Positions 1 through 7,201 are shown, counted from the stretch's first letter. The stretch: DNA of 7,867 nucleotides from Rhodobacterales bacterium UBA3089 (GCA_002367255.1 DFBD01000114.1:1-7867); one strand, 5' to 3'. Notes: generated from the sequence alone by a model not told the origin. Translations and numbers: made by a program.

Positions 1-29
1 ATGTCACTGGACAATATAAAATGAGAGAG

Positions 30-105
30 TGGTGCCCCCACACGGACTCGAACCGCGGACCTACTGATTACAAATCAGTTGCTCTACCAGCTGAGCTATA
101 GGGGC
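30..105 (-). tRNA. tRNA-Thr with anticodon UGU
   Basis: The minus strand folds into a full cloverleaf of 76 bases including an encoded CCA end (30-32). The acceptor stem pairs GCCCCTA (105-99) with TGGGGGC (40-34), with one G-U pair, and A33 is the discriminator base. The D arm carries AGCTCAGCTGGTAGAGC. The anticodon arm is ACTGA-TTTGTAA-TCAGT, which places TGT at positions 34-36, so it reads the Thr codon ACA and probably other ACN codons. The T arm contains the standard GGTTCGAGTCC. Nothing suggests a pseudo-tRNA. It lies downstream of the ABC permease gene on the same strand, with about 79 bases between them, and probably has its own promoter. Confidence 0.97.
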
Positions 106-111
106 AACGGG

Positions 112-123
112 GGGTAATTACCC
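112..123. repeat. 12-base perfect palindrome in the tRNA leader
   Basis: GGGTAATTACCC reads the same on both strands and lies 7 bases upstream of the mature 5' end of tRNA-Thr. It is not followed by a T-run in the minus direction, so it is not a convincing terminator for the permease gene. It could be a small protein-binding palindrome, a processing hairpin in the pre-tRNA leader, or chance. Confidence 0.35.
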
Positions 124-138
124 TTCAATGGGGGCTGT

Positions 139-167
139 GCGCAAGGGGTATTTTGATGTTACGTCAA
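139..167 (-). promoter_or_regulatory. possible promoter of the tRNA-Thr gene
   Basis: On the minus strand a good -35 hexamer TTGACG (167-162) lies 17 bases before TTGCGC (144-139). The second hexamer is a poor match to TATAAT. If used, transcription would start near 132, leaving a leader of about 27 bases before the tRNA, a plausible distance. The call rests mainly on the -35 match and position. The tRNA could instead be read from the permease transcript. Confidence 0.3.
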
Positions 168-184
168 CTTTTTCACCGATGTTA

Positions 185-1843
185 TCACTCGTTGGAAGAG
201 CGGGCTAAAAGAACGACTGGCAGCAATCCGACTATCGTCACAAAAATCGCTGCCGGGGCCGCTTGCCCGAGGTTTTCCAGCGACGCTTGACTGTAAACGC
301 GCGTGGCCAGTGTGTCGAAGTTAAATGGGCGTAAAATCAGCGTTGCCGGCAACTCTTTCACGCCGTCCACGAAGATCAACATGCCTGCGACCAGAACGGA
401 TCCGCGAATCAACGGCACGTGGATTTCGCGCAAGGTTTGCCCGACCCCGCGCCCCAAGGAGCGCGAGGCCATGTCCATTGACGGCGTTACCCGCCCCAAT
501 GCGCTGTCCACCGCACCAAGGCCGATAGCGAAGAACCGCACAAAGTAGGCAAATACCACCGCTGCGGCGGATCCGGTAAACAACAGCCCGATGTCCCGAC
601 CGAACACGCCCTCGATCATATCGGCCAATGCGTTGTCAAAAGCGGCTAGTGGAAACAGGATGCCAATCGCCAACACAGCGCCGGGGGCAGCGTAGCCAAT
701 CGACGTCACAGGCAATAAGTTTCGTGGCAAATGGCTGCGCGACTGGCGGGCACCGTAAACCAGAAACAGCGCGCCCAGAACGGTCAGGGCGGCAGCGGAC
801 CCCGCCAACATCAGCGTGTTCAGCGTGGCCTGCCACAGGCCCGCGTCCAACCAGTAATCAGGGTTATCAAACGCATGTGAGGCAATGACCGACATTGGCA
901 CCGCGAACCCCATGACAAAAGGCAGGAAGCACGCGATGGTTGCTGCAATGGCCTTTGGACCACGCAGAACGACGGGGGAAACAGGCACGCGTTTAGACGA
1001 CAGGTTATGATATCGGCGATTGCGACGGCTGATCTTTTCAAAGGCAGCCAGGAACAGCACCAACGCCAGAATAACACAGGCTATCTGCGCCGCACCGCCA
1101 GCGTTATAGCCCAGCAGCCATGTGGTGAAAATTCCAGTGGTCAGGGTCTGAACGGCGAAGTAGTCGACCGTACCGAAATCGTTCAACGTTTCCATCATAA
1201 CAATCGCCATGCCTGCCGCGATTGCGGGTCGCGCCAATGGCAAAGCCACGCGCAGGAAGATTGCCCACGGGCCGCTTCCCAAGGCGCGGGCGACCTCGAT
1301 CATATTGGAGGATTGTTCGCGAAACGCGGCGCGTGCCAGCAGGTAAATGTAGGGGTACATAGATAACGACAGCACGAATATCGCCGCCCACATCGACCGA
1401 ATTTCAGGGAACCAATAGGCCCGCGCATCCTGCCAGCCAAACCAGTCGCGCATCAGCGTTTGCACCGGTCCCGCGTATTCCAAAAAATCCACCAATGCGT
1501 AGGCGCTGATATATGCAGGCAGCGCCAGCGGCATCAACAACGCCCATTCCAGAACACGCCGGAACGGGAACCGCGTTGTCACCACCAGCCAAGCCGCGCC
1601 GGTTCCAATTACAGCCGACAAAACCCCGACGCTAAACATCAGGATCAGAGAATTTTTCAGATACCGTGGCAATGTGGTTTCAACCAGATGCCCCCAGATG
1701 TTCTCGGTCGGGAAAAACGCAATCCAGACCACGCTAAGAAGCGGGAAAACCACCAGTGCCGCAATCGCAATCGCGCCCAGCGACCACGGGTCCGGCCTGA
1801 AGATAGAGGAGGCTCTGTATATCTGACTAGTTTTATCAACCAT
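185..1843 (-). CDS. ABC transporter permease, Fe(III)-type (FbpB/SfuB family), two fused permease domains
   Basis: This 552-residue inner-membrane protein has the duplicated architecture of FbpB/SfuB permeases, which move ferric iron released by a periplasmic binding protein. The first half has hydrophobic segments at about 21-43, 62-89, 97-120, 150-172, 205-222 and 250-268. The second half starts around 300 and repeats the pattern. Each half carries an EAA-like loop that docks the ATPase: around 183-203 (EVARALG, then LPLARPAIAAG) and around 457-482 (DMASRSLG, then VPLIRGS). The length is normal for the family. The ATG at 1843 lacks a strong ribosome-binding site (only GGTG nearby), but no better in-frame start exists before the ccoS stop codon. 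It begins 33 bases after ccoS, so co-transcription with the cbb3 assembly genes is likely. No ATPase or binding-protein gene is in the window. The substrate (iron rather than another cation, thiamine or polyamine) is inferred from family resemblance only. Confidence 0.85.
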   Translation of the reverse strand: MVDKTSQIYRASSIFRPDPWSLGAIAIAALVVFPLLSVVWIAFFPTENIWGHLVETTLPRYLKNSLILMFSVGVLSAVIGTGAAWLVVTTRFPFRRVLEWALLMPLALPAYISAYALVDFLEYAGPVQTLMRDWFGWQDARAYWFPEIRSMWAAIFVLSLSMYPYIYLLARAAFREQSSNMIEVARALGSGPWAIFLRVALPLARPAIAAGMAIVMMETLNDFGTVDYFAVQTLTTGIFTTWLLGYNAGGAAQIACVILALVLFLAAFEKISRRNRRYHNLSSKRVPVSPVVLRGPKAIAATIACFLPFVMGFAVPMSVIASHAFDNPDYWLDAGLWQATLNTLMLAGSAAALTVLGALFLVYGARQSRSHLPRNLLPVTSIGYAAPGAVLAIGILFPLAAFDNALADMIEGVFGRDIGLLFTGSAAAVVFAYFVRFFAIGLGAVDSALGRVTPSMDMASRSLGRGVGQTLREIHVPLIRGSVLVAGMLIFVDGVKELPATLILRPFNFDTLATRVYSQASLENLGQAAPAAIFVTIVGLLPVVLLARSSNE

Positions 1844-1876
1844 ACATGCACCAATATGCAGAAACGTCCTGTGTGT

Positions 1877-2041
1877 CTAGGCCTCGCCGTCGGGGCTTTT
1901 GTCATATCGCTCCGAGAGGATACGATTGGCGTTCCCGTCGGGGTCATCATATTGATTGTTTCGCATCATCCAGAAGAACGCAAGCAAACCCACGCCGCCC
2001 AATCCCAGAGAGATCGGTATCAAAAATGCCAGAATATTCAT
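1877..2041 (-). CDS. ccoS: cbb3-type cytochrome oxidase assembly protein CcoS
   Basis: A 54-residue protein starting MNILAFLIPISLGLGG. One membrane helix covers about residues 3-25, followed by FFWMMRNNQYDDPDGNANRIL and a short charged tail. A single N-terminal helix followed by a W-x(4-7)-QYDD/DPxG segment is characteristic of CcoS/FixS. In Rhodobacter capsulatus CcoS is needed to obtain an active cbb3 oxidase with its cofactors, although its exact biochemical step is not settled. The ATG overlaps the ccoI stop codon (ATGA, 4-base overlap), so it is translated by coupling. It is the last gene of the ccoGHIS set. Its TAG stop lies in the same frame as the permease gene that follows, with 11 sense codons between them. 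Confidence 0.93.
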   Translation of the reverse strand: MNILAFLIPISLGLGGVGLLAFFWMMRNNQYDDPDGNANRILSERYDKSPDGEA

Positions 2042-4245
2042 GATTTTCGCCCCAGTCGCATTGCGTTCAGGGATACTGTAATCGAACTACCGGACATAGC
2101 CAACGCCGCAATCAGCGGAGTCGCAAAACCCAGCAAGGCAATCGGCACCGCAATCAGATTGTAAATTGCCGCAATGCTGAAATTCTCTAAAATCCGCCGC
2201 TTGGCCACCTGCGCCAAACGCAGGCTTTTGGATACTTGCGACAAGTCATCGCTCACAAGAATCATATCCGCAGATACGCGGCTGGCGTCCACCGCTGAGG
2301 CTAGCGAAATCGACACATATGCCCCCGCCAGCGCCGCCGCGTCGTTTAACCCGTCGCCGACCATCAGCACTTTATGCCCCTCGTCCGCAAGACGCTTCAA
2401 CACCGCGACTTTGTCCGCAGGCGTCGCCTCGGCGATCCACGTATCAACACCCAGCTTTTCAGCAGCAGACTGCACGGGCTTAGGTGCGTCGCCCGATAAA
2501 ATCTGCACATCCAGACCTTCGGCCAGCAAGGCGGCAATCGTTTCCGAAGTTTCGGCCCGCATGATGTCCTCGAACAACAATACGATCGCAGCCCCCTGCC
2601 CGATGCGAAGCCAACTTGCCGATTGCGCCACATCATGGCTTTCAACACCGCACCAAACAGCGCGTCCAAGCCGGACCTCTTGGCCGTTCAGATCGGCGCG
2701 CGTTCCCATGCCGGGTTCCTCGACGATATCTTTTAACATAGCCGGTGCAATTCCGGCAGCCTTGCCAAACGCGCCAATCGCCTTGGACATCGGATGCACG
2801 GACCCTTGTGCCATCGCAATCGCCACCGCCATATCCTGAACGGAAATCGACGCTCCGTTCATCAACTGTGGCTTGCCAGTCGTCAGTGTGCCACCCTTGT
2901 CAAACACCACGGTATCAACCTCGGCCAGGCGCTCAAGCGCGACGCCCTCTTTCAGCAATACGCCGTTACGAAACAGCCGCCCACTCGCCGCAGTCAGCAC
3001 CGCAGGCACGGCCAGACCCAGCGCACAGGGGCAGGTAATAATCAAGACTGCAGCGGCAATGTTAACCGCCAGCCGCCAATCACCGGAATAGAACCCCCAG
3101 AACAAAAACGCCGCTGCCGACAGGATATGCACTAACGGCGCATAAATCGCCGCCGCTTTTTCGGCCAGCGATGTGTATTTGTTTTTCGAGGCCTCAGCCG
3201 ATTCAACCAACCGCGTGATCTGTTGCAGCAAGGTGTCCTCGCCCAACCCTTCGGCCTTTACCACCAGTGCGCCCGTCAAATTCAGCATACCGGCAATCAC
3301 CGACGTACCCGGCTCCACCGCTTCGGGCATGGTTTCACCCGTTAGCATCGAGGGGTCCAGCTCGCTGCGCCCCTCCGTCACCACACCGTCCACCGGAATA
3401 CGCGAACCAGCGGCCACAGCGATCATATCGCCCTCGCGCAGCGCATCCATCGGCACGGTTTCGCGGCTGCCATCAGCACTGATACGTTCAGCACGGTGCA
3501 CTTCCAGTGCCGCCAGTTCCACCGCAGCAGAACGCGCCGCAGAACGGGTCCGGTGATCTAGATACCGGCCCAACAACAAGAAGAATGTCAGCGAAAGCGC
3601 CGCGTCAAAATACGCATGATCCCCGCCCTCAAAGGTTTCAAGCAACGAAACCCCGCTCGCCAAGATCAGCGCCAGCGAGATCGGCACGTCCATGTTCAAC
3701 CGGCCAACCTTTAGCGCAGTCCATGCATTTTTGAAAAACGGCACACCGGAAAAAGCCACCGTAGGCAGCGCGATCAACGCCGAAATCCAGTGCATCATCT
3801 CACGCGTTGCCCCCTCGGCCCCGCCCCAGACCGAGAACGACAAAAGCATCACGTTCATCATCGCAAAACCGGCCACCGCAAGGCGTGCCAGCAAATCACG
3901 GCCAGCTTTGTCGACCATCTCTTGATCTAAAGCGGCACTGTCCAGCTCCTTCGCGGGATAGCCCCAGCTTGTCAGAAGATCTATCAGATAGGTTTCGATT
4001 CCGGGGACGTCTTTAACCGTGATGGCTACACGCTTGCGGGTCAGGTTCACCCGCGCCCCTTCAATTTCGGGTAATTTTCCAAGGCCGGTTTCAACGCCGC
4101 TGATACAGGCCGCACAATGGATCGTTGGTAAGGATAACTCGATCCGGCGCGATTGATTAGACCGCGCCTCGCCAGCGGATTTAATCAGGTCCGTTGGTAT
4201 AGCAACGCAAGCCGGACAAACGGCAATTGACGGCCTCTCAGCCAT
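2038..4245 (-). CDS. ccoI: copper-translocating P1B-type ATPase CcoI (FixI) for cbb3 oxidase assembly
   Basis: A 735-residue inner-membrane ATPase that, by family knowledge, exports Cu(I) so that the CuB centre of the cbb3 oxidase can be loaded. In order: a CPAC pair at 10-13; a heavy-metal-binding domain with HCAAC (Cys44, Cys47); four helices between about 122 and 227; the actuator TGE at 302-304; helices at about 365-386 and 391-420 with the metal-site CPC at 405-407; the HP motif His484-Pro485; GDGLND at 630-635; and two last helices with Tyr695-Asn696 and MSGSS (717-721), typical of the Cu(I) P1B-1 group. The phosphorylation motif is odd: residues 449-453 read DKGGT instead of DKTGT. All other catalytic motifs are intact, so this is not an obvious pseudogene. 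The start overlaps the ccoH end by 8 bases and has no clear ribosome-binding site, which points to coupled translation. Confidence 0.96.
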   Translation of the reverse strand: MAERPSIAVCPACVAIPTDLIKSAGEARSNQSRRIELSLPTIHCAACISGVETGLGKLPEIEGARVNLTRKRVAITVKDVPGIETYLIDLLTSWGYPAKELDSAALDQEMVDKAGRDLLARLAVAGFAMMNVMLLSFSVWGGAEGATREMMHWISALIALPTVAFSGVPFFKNAWTALKVGRLNMDVPISLALILASGVSLLETFEGGDHAYFDAALSLTFFLLLGRYLDHRTRSAARSAAVELAALEVHRAERISADGSRETVPMDALREGDMIAVAAGSRIPVDGVVTEGRSELDPSMLTGETMPEAVEPGTSVIAGMLNLTGALVVKAEGLGEDTLLQQITRLVESAEASKNKYTSLAEKAAAIYAPLVHILSAAAFLFWGFYSGDWRLAVNIAAAVLIITCPCALGLAVPAVLTAASGRLFRNGVLLKEGVALERLAEVDTVVFDKGGTLTTGKPQLMNGASISVQDMAVAIAMAQGSVHPMSKAIGAFGKAAGIAPAMLKDIVEEPGMGTRADLNGQEVRLGRAVWCGVESHDVAQSASWLRIGQGAAIVLLFEDIMRAETSETIAALLAEGLDVQILSGDAPKPVQSAAEKLGVDTWIAEATPADKVAVLKRLADEGHKVLMVGDGLNDAAALAGAYVSISLASAVDASRVSADMILVSDDLSQVSKSLRLAQVAKRRILENFSIAAIYNLIAVPIALLGFATPLIAALAMSGSSITVSLNAMRLGRKS

Positions 4246-4714
4246 GGCCGTTCGTCACAAAAATTTCCAGCCTTTGCTCGAACGGCTCACCCGAAGGTGT
4301 TTGGGCACTTACGTAAACGAACCACTTGCCCTCATCCAACGCAATCTTGAACCAGTAGCCAATCGTGTCACGCAACAACACAGGAATTACATCCTCGCGG
4401 CCATGCGTCGGGCGGCCAACGCGCACGCTGACCTCTTCAGGGAAGATAAATTCGCCGTTTGCAAAAATTGACAGGTTCATCTGGCCGCCAGCGTATTTCA
4501 CCTCCGGCGCCCAGCCAAGTTCACGCTGCGCAATCGCCCGGTCATCAAACGTCTGCGAAGCAACATAGGAGTTCTTAACTTCCAGCCCGGGAAACGTCTT
4601 AACCGCCTTATAAAGCAACGTCATATTAACCGCGATAACCACACCGAATGCTGCAAGCAAGATCATAAGAACCTTGCGGCCGGTTAACTCTTTGGCTGGT
4701 TTTACTTCGGTCAT
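4238..4714 (-). CDS. ccoH: cbb3 oxidase assembly protein CcoH (FixH family)
   Basis: A 158-residue protein with one membrane helix near the N-terminus (about 14-36) and a periplasmic domain of about 120 residues. It shows the FixH signature region NSYVASQTFDDRAIAQRELGW right after the helix, then a beta-rich domain including GRPTHGREDVIPVLLRD. FixH/CcoH proteins associate with the cbb3 oxidase and are required for its stable assembly. They have no known enzymatic activity. The ATG overlaps the ccoG stop (ATGA) and the end overlaps ccoI by 8 bases, so it sits in the middle of a translationally coupled set. Only a weak CGGA precedes the start. The length is normal and nothing is missing. Confidence 0.93.
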   Translation of the reverse strand: MTEVKPAKELTGRKVLMILLAAFGVVIAVNMTLLYKAVKTFPGLEVKNSYVASQTFDDRAIAQRELGWAPEVKYAGGQMNLSIFANGEFIFPEEVSVRVGRPTHGREDVIPVLLRDTIGYWFKIALDEGKWFVYVSAQTPSGEPFEQRLEIFVTNGHG

Positions 4715-6153
4715 GGTGTTTTTCCGTTAAATACAGTGTCAACAAACGCGCGGTCGCCGCTGGTCATATCTTCAATCCAGATACGAACCTCGGTCCGGTT
4801 ACGGCTTCCGGCGGGATCACCCGGGTCAGCAACCAAGTATACACGCTGGCTGTGTGTATCATCAGCCGCAGCCATTACTATCACACCGTCAATTCCTTGC
4901 AACTCCACATGCAGATCAGTGTCCGTGGCCGCACTGGTTACAGTGATATGAAACGGACGCTCCTCGCCATGCTTGTTCAGGATGCGCAAATCGTAATCGT
5001 TGCGGATAGTTCCGTCAGACAAGGCGACAAACACAGGGTTGCGAATAGGCGAGACGTTCACCTCTATATCAGGGCGAATAAACAACGCCACCAGCAAGGC
5101 GAGCCCGACCGCAGCCCATAACGTAGTATACATGATCGTGCGGGCACGGATCAGGTGCTTCCACATGTTACGCGGCGGCTGTCCGGCGCGCTCAAGCGGC
5201 TCGTCATTGGCGGTAAGATAGGCGATCAGGCCAGTCGGACGGCCAACCTTGATCATCATTTCATCGCACGCATCTATGCACAGCGCACAGGTGATACATT
5301 CCAACTGCTGCCCCTCGCGAATATCGATACCCACGGGGCACACGGCAACACAGGCGTTGCAGTCGATGCAATCCCCCAGCGTCGGGTCAGCTTTGGATTC
5401 CTTCAACTTCGCCCGCGGCTCTCCGCGCCAATCGCGGTAGGAAACCGTCATTGTATCCTCGTCCATCATCGCGGCCTGAATACGCGGCCAAGGGCACATA
5501 TAGGTGCAGACCTGTTCGCGCATAAAACCACCGAAAATAAAGGTGGTCGCAGTCAGTGAAACGATAAAGGCATACGCCACAAACGCCGCCTGCCCGGTTA
5601 CGAGTTCAACCAGCAAAGTCGGCGCATCGGCAAAGTAAAACACCCATGCCCCGCCCGTCGCAACCGCAATCAACAGCCATGCAGTCCATTTGGTTAACCG
5701 CAGGCGTACTTTTCTGGCATCCCATTTGGCATTCAGCAGGCGAATACGCGCGTTGCGATCCCCCTCGATCCAGCGCTCCACTTGAATATAAAGGTCGACC
5801 CAAACGGTTTGCGGACAAGCATAACCGCACCAAACCCGTCCCAACGCCGAGGTGAACAGGAACAATCCCAACCCCGCCATAATCAACAAACCTGCGACGA
5901 AGTAAAATTCGTGTGGCCAAATCTCGATCCAGAACATGAAGAAACGGCGATCAGCCATATCAACCAGAACCGCCTGATTTGGCATGTTCGGGCCACGATC
6001 CCAACGGATCCACGGGGTAATATAATAAACACCCAACGTGAAAATCATCAGCCACCACTTAAGCTGGCGGAATTTCCCCTTAACGCGCTTCGGGAAAATC
6101 GGCTCGCGGGCTGCGTATAGTTTTGGGGCTTCTTCCGGGGTTTCAGTGCTCAT
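4711..6153 (-). CDS. ccoG: membrane iron-sulfur protein CcoG (FixG), cbb3 maturation, reported cupric reductase
   Basis: A 480-residue inner-membrane protein. Hydrophobic segments lie at about 33-48, 82-102, 156-174, 188-210 and 337-358. Cysteine pairs CGYAC (109, 113) and CTYMC (216, 220) sit at membrane edges. Two ferredoxin-type 4Fe-4S motifs follow: C262/C265/C268/C272 and C286/C289/C292/C296. From about 360 to the end is the C-terminal immunoglobulin-like FixG domain. CcoG of Rhodobacter capsulatus has been reported to reduce Cu(II) to Cu(I), which fits the copper ATPase encoded two genes on. The start at 6153 is well supported: GGAGG (6163-6159) lies 5 bases upstream. It is the first gene of the ccoGHIS operon and follows an FNR-type box by 65 bases, so induction under low oxygen is expected. 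Confidence 0.96.
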   Translation of the reverse strand: MSTETPEEAPKLYAAREPIFPKRVKGKFRQLKWWLMIFTLGVYYITPWIRWDRGPNMPNQAVLVDMADRRFFMFWIEIWPHEFYFVAGLLIMAGLGLFLFTSALGRVWCGYACPQTVWVDLYIQVERWIEGDRNARIRLLNAKWDARKVRLRLTKWTAWLLIAVATGGAWVFYFADAPTLLVELVTGQAAFVAYAFIVSLTATTFIFGGFMREQVCTYMCPWPRIQAAMMDEDTMTVSYRDWRGEPRAKLKESKADPTLGDCIDCNACVAVCPVGIDIREGQQLECITCALCIDACDEMMIKVGRPTGLIAYLTANDEPLERAGQPPRNMWKHLIRARTIMYTTLWAAVGLALLVALFIRPDIEVNVSPIRNPVFVALSDGTIRNDYDLRILNKHGEERPFHITVTSAATDTDLHVELQGIDGVIVMAAADDTHSQRVYLVADPGDPAGSRNRTEVRIWIEDMTSGDRAFVDTVFNGKTP

Positions 6154-6218
6154 CTGAGCCTCCGCTTCACATCATATTCAATTATCAGCATACATCACAT
6201 ACCTACGTTAATCAAACC

Positions 6219-6232
6219 TTGATCTACATCAA
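6219..6232 (-). promoter_or_regulatory. FNR/FnrL (Anr/FixK-type) binding site upstream of ccoG
   Basis: TTGATGTAGATCAA on the minus strand (TTGATCTACATCAA on the plus strand) matches the consensus TTGAT-N4-ATCAA at all ten fixed positions. It lies in the only sizeable intergenic gap between the oxidase and assembly operons, with 65 bases to the ccoG start. A candidate -10, TATGCT (6192-6187), would put the box near -44, close to the -41.5 expected for a class II activated promoter; that hexamer is only a moderate match. In alphaproteobacteria FnrL or FixK activates cco genes when oxygen is scarce, so the same role is inferred here. Confidence 0.9.
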
Positions 6233-6240
6233 GATCGGGT

Positions 6241-6249
6241 ATTATAACA
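6241..6249 (-). promoter_or_regulatory. possible extended -10 promoter element before the FNR box
   Basis: The minus strand reads TGTTATAAT, a perfect extended -10 (TGnTATAAT). It overlaps the end of the ccoP terminator T-run. No good -35 hexamer lies 16-18 bases upstream, where the terminator hairpin sits. If active, transcription would start near 6234, just before the FNR box. AT-rich terminator tails can produce such a match by chance. Confidence 0.3.
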
Positions 6250-6278
6250 AAAATGCCTGATCGGAGAACCGATCAGGC
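6246..6278 (-). terminator. Rho-independent terminator of the ccoNOQP operon
   Basis: On the minus strand GCCTGATCGG-TTCT-CCGATCAGGC forms a perfect 10-base-pair stem with a 4-base loop (6278-6255), followed by ATTTTTGTTAT. It starts 46 bases after the ccoP stop codon. The T-run is on the minus-strand side (the other side has ATTATAACAAAAAT), so it terminates leftward transcription. It separates the oxidase structural genes from the assembly genes. Confidence 0.9.
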
Positions 6279-6284
6279 CAGTTG

Positions 6285-6303
6285 GCGTCATATAACTTGA
6301 CGC
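6285..6303 (-). repeat. small inverted repeat between ccoP and its terminator
   Basis: GCGTCA and TGACGC form a perfect 6-base-pair stem with a 7-base loop, 21 bases after the ccoP stop codon and 6 bases before the terminator stem. In the transcript the two hairpins would stand in tandem and could protect the ccoP 3' end, but the stem is short and this role is a guess. Confidence 0.4.
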
Positions 6304-6324
6304 AAGGGGAGTATCGGGTGGAGG

Positions 6325-7197
6325 CTATTCGCCTCCGCCCAATTCATGAACATATACCGCGACCTGACGAAGTTGAGCTTCACTCAAGCGTCCTTCAGCG
6401 GACCATGCTGGCATTACACCACCGCGGCTGTTCGTAATCGTTTCAGTGACAGTTTCCAGATCACCGCCATATAGCCAAAGCGCATCGGCAAGGTTTGGTG
6501 CGCCAACATAAATGTCACCCGTACCATCTTCGCCGTGGCAGGCAGCACAGTTATCTTCAAAGACAACGGCACCTTCATGTGCCAATGCCTCGTCCGTTGC
6601 ACGGCCCGAAAGGGACAGTACATACTGCGCAGCTTGTGCGATTTCCTCGTGGCTAAGGTAGTCATCGCCAAACACAGGCATTTCGGACAAGCGTGTGTCG
6701 TCATCTTCATCCGCACGGATACCGTGGCTGATTGTGGTATAGATGGCTTCAATGTCGCCCCCCCACAGCCAGTCATCGTCGCGAAGGTTTGGATACCCCG
6801 CACTACCCGCCGCGCCGGAGCCGTGGCACTGGATACAGAAAGTACGGAACACCGCACCACCGGCCGAGATCGCATAGTCACCCACTTCGGGGTCACCAGC
6901 AATCGCAGCTAAATCCATGCCAATGATCTTGTCGTTCAGCGGAGCATTAGCCGCATCCACCGAAGCAATGTCTGCCGCGACTTCAAGACGCGAGGAATAC
7001 TTCAACAAACCCGGTGTAGCACCGTTAATCAAAGGCCATGCCGGATACGCAATCACATATCCGATGCCCCAGATGATTGTCATATAGAATGTCCATAGCC
7101 ACCAGCGCGGCATAGGGGTGTCAAGTTCGGTAATGCCGTCCCACTCGTGACCGGTGGTTTCGACAACCTTCGTATTTTTTTCAGGTTTTCTAGCCAT
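6325..7197 (-). CDS. ccoP: cbb3-type cytochrome c oxidase subunit III, diheme cytochrome CcoP
   Basis: A 290-residue membrane-anchored cytochrome that passes electrons from soluble or membrane cytochromes c to the oxidase. The N-terminal cytoplasmic stretch ends in PMPRWWLWTFY, then one helix spans about 33-52. Two cytochrome c domains follow. The first has CIQCH (121-125) with a likely axial Met173 in SEMPVFG. The second has CAACH (217-221) with a likely axial Met262 in GVMPAW. Length and layout are normal for CcoP. The ATG at 7197 follows the ccoQ stop codon by 4 bases, and its ribosome-binding site AAGGAA is formed by the last codons of ccoQ. Transcription ends at the hairpin at 6246-6278. 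Confidence 0.97.
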   Translation of the reverse strand: MARKPEKNTKVVETTGHEWDGITELDTPMPRWWLWTFYMTIIWGIGYVIAYPAWPLINGATPGLLKYSSRLEVAADIASVDAANAPLNDKIIGMDLAAIAGDPEVGDYAISAGGAVFRTFCIQCHGSGAAGSAGYPNLRDDDWLWGGDIEAIYTTISHGIRADEDDDTRLSEMPVFGDDYLSHEEIAQAAQYVLSLSGRATDEALAHEGAVVFEDNCAACHGEDGTGDIYVGAPNLADALWLYGGDLETVTETITNSRGGVMPAWSAEGRLSEAQLRQVAVYVHELGGGE

Positions 7198-7201
7198 AGT
7201 C

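Noticed and set aside
1..110. tRNA-Thr as an attachment site for an integrated element
   Set aside because: No integrase gene, no repeated copy of the tRNA 3' end and no foreign-looking genes appear in the window; only 29 bases beyond the tRNA 3' end are visible.
1881..1900. Hairpin GCCTCG-CCGT-CGGGGC followed by TTTT on the plus strand, resembling a terminator
   Set aside because: It lies in the ccoS coding end, and no plus-strand gene exists for it to terminate. On the minus strand the stem has a mismatch and no T-run, so it is unlikely to end the ccoGHIS transcript.
1460..2164. Long plus-strand reading frame of about 234 codons antisense to the permease and ccoS
   Set aside because: It runs opposite clearly recognisable genes, crosses two of them and an intergenic gap, has no recognisable domain, and reflects the codon bias of the minus-strand genes.
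2174..2839. Plus-strand reading frame of about 221 codons antisense to ccoI
   Set aside because: It lies entirely inside ccoI, is rich in Ser/Thr/Ala/Pro as expected from a reverse-frame shadow, and has no ribosome-binding site or known motif.
6202..6215. Second TTGAT on the minus strand (6215-6211), just after the FNR box, as a possible second FNR site
   Set aside because: The other half reads GTAGG instead of ATCAA, so it is only a half-site and probably chance in an AT-rich leader.
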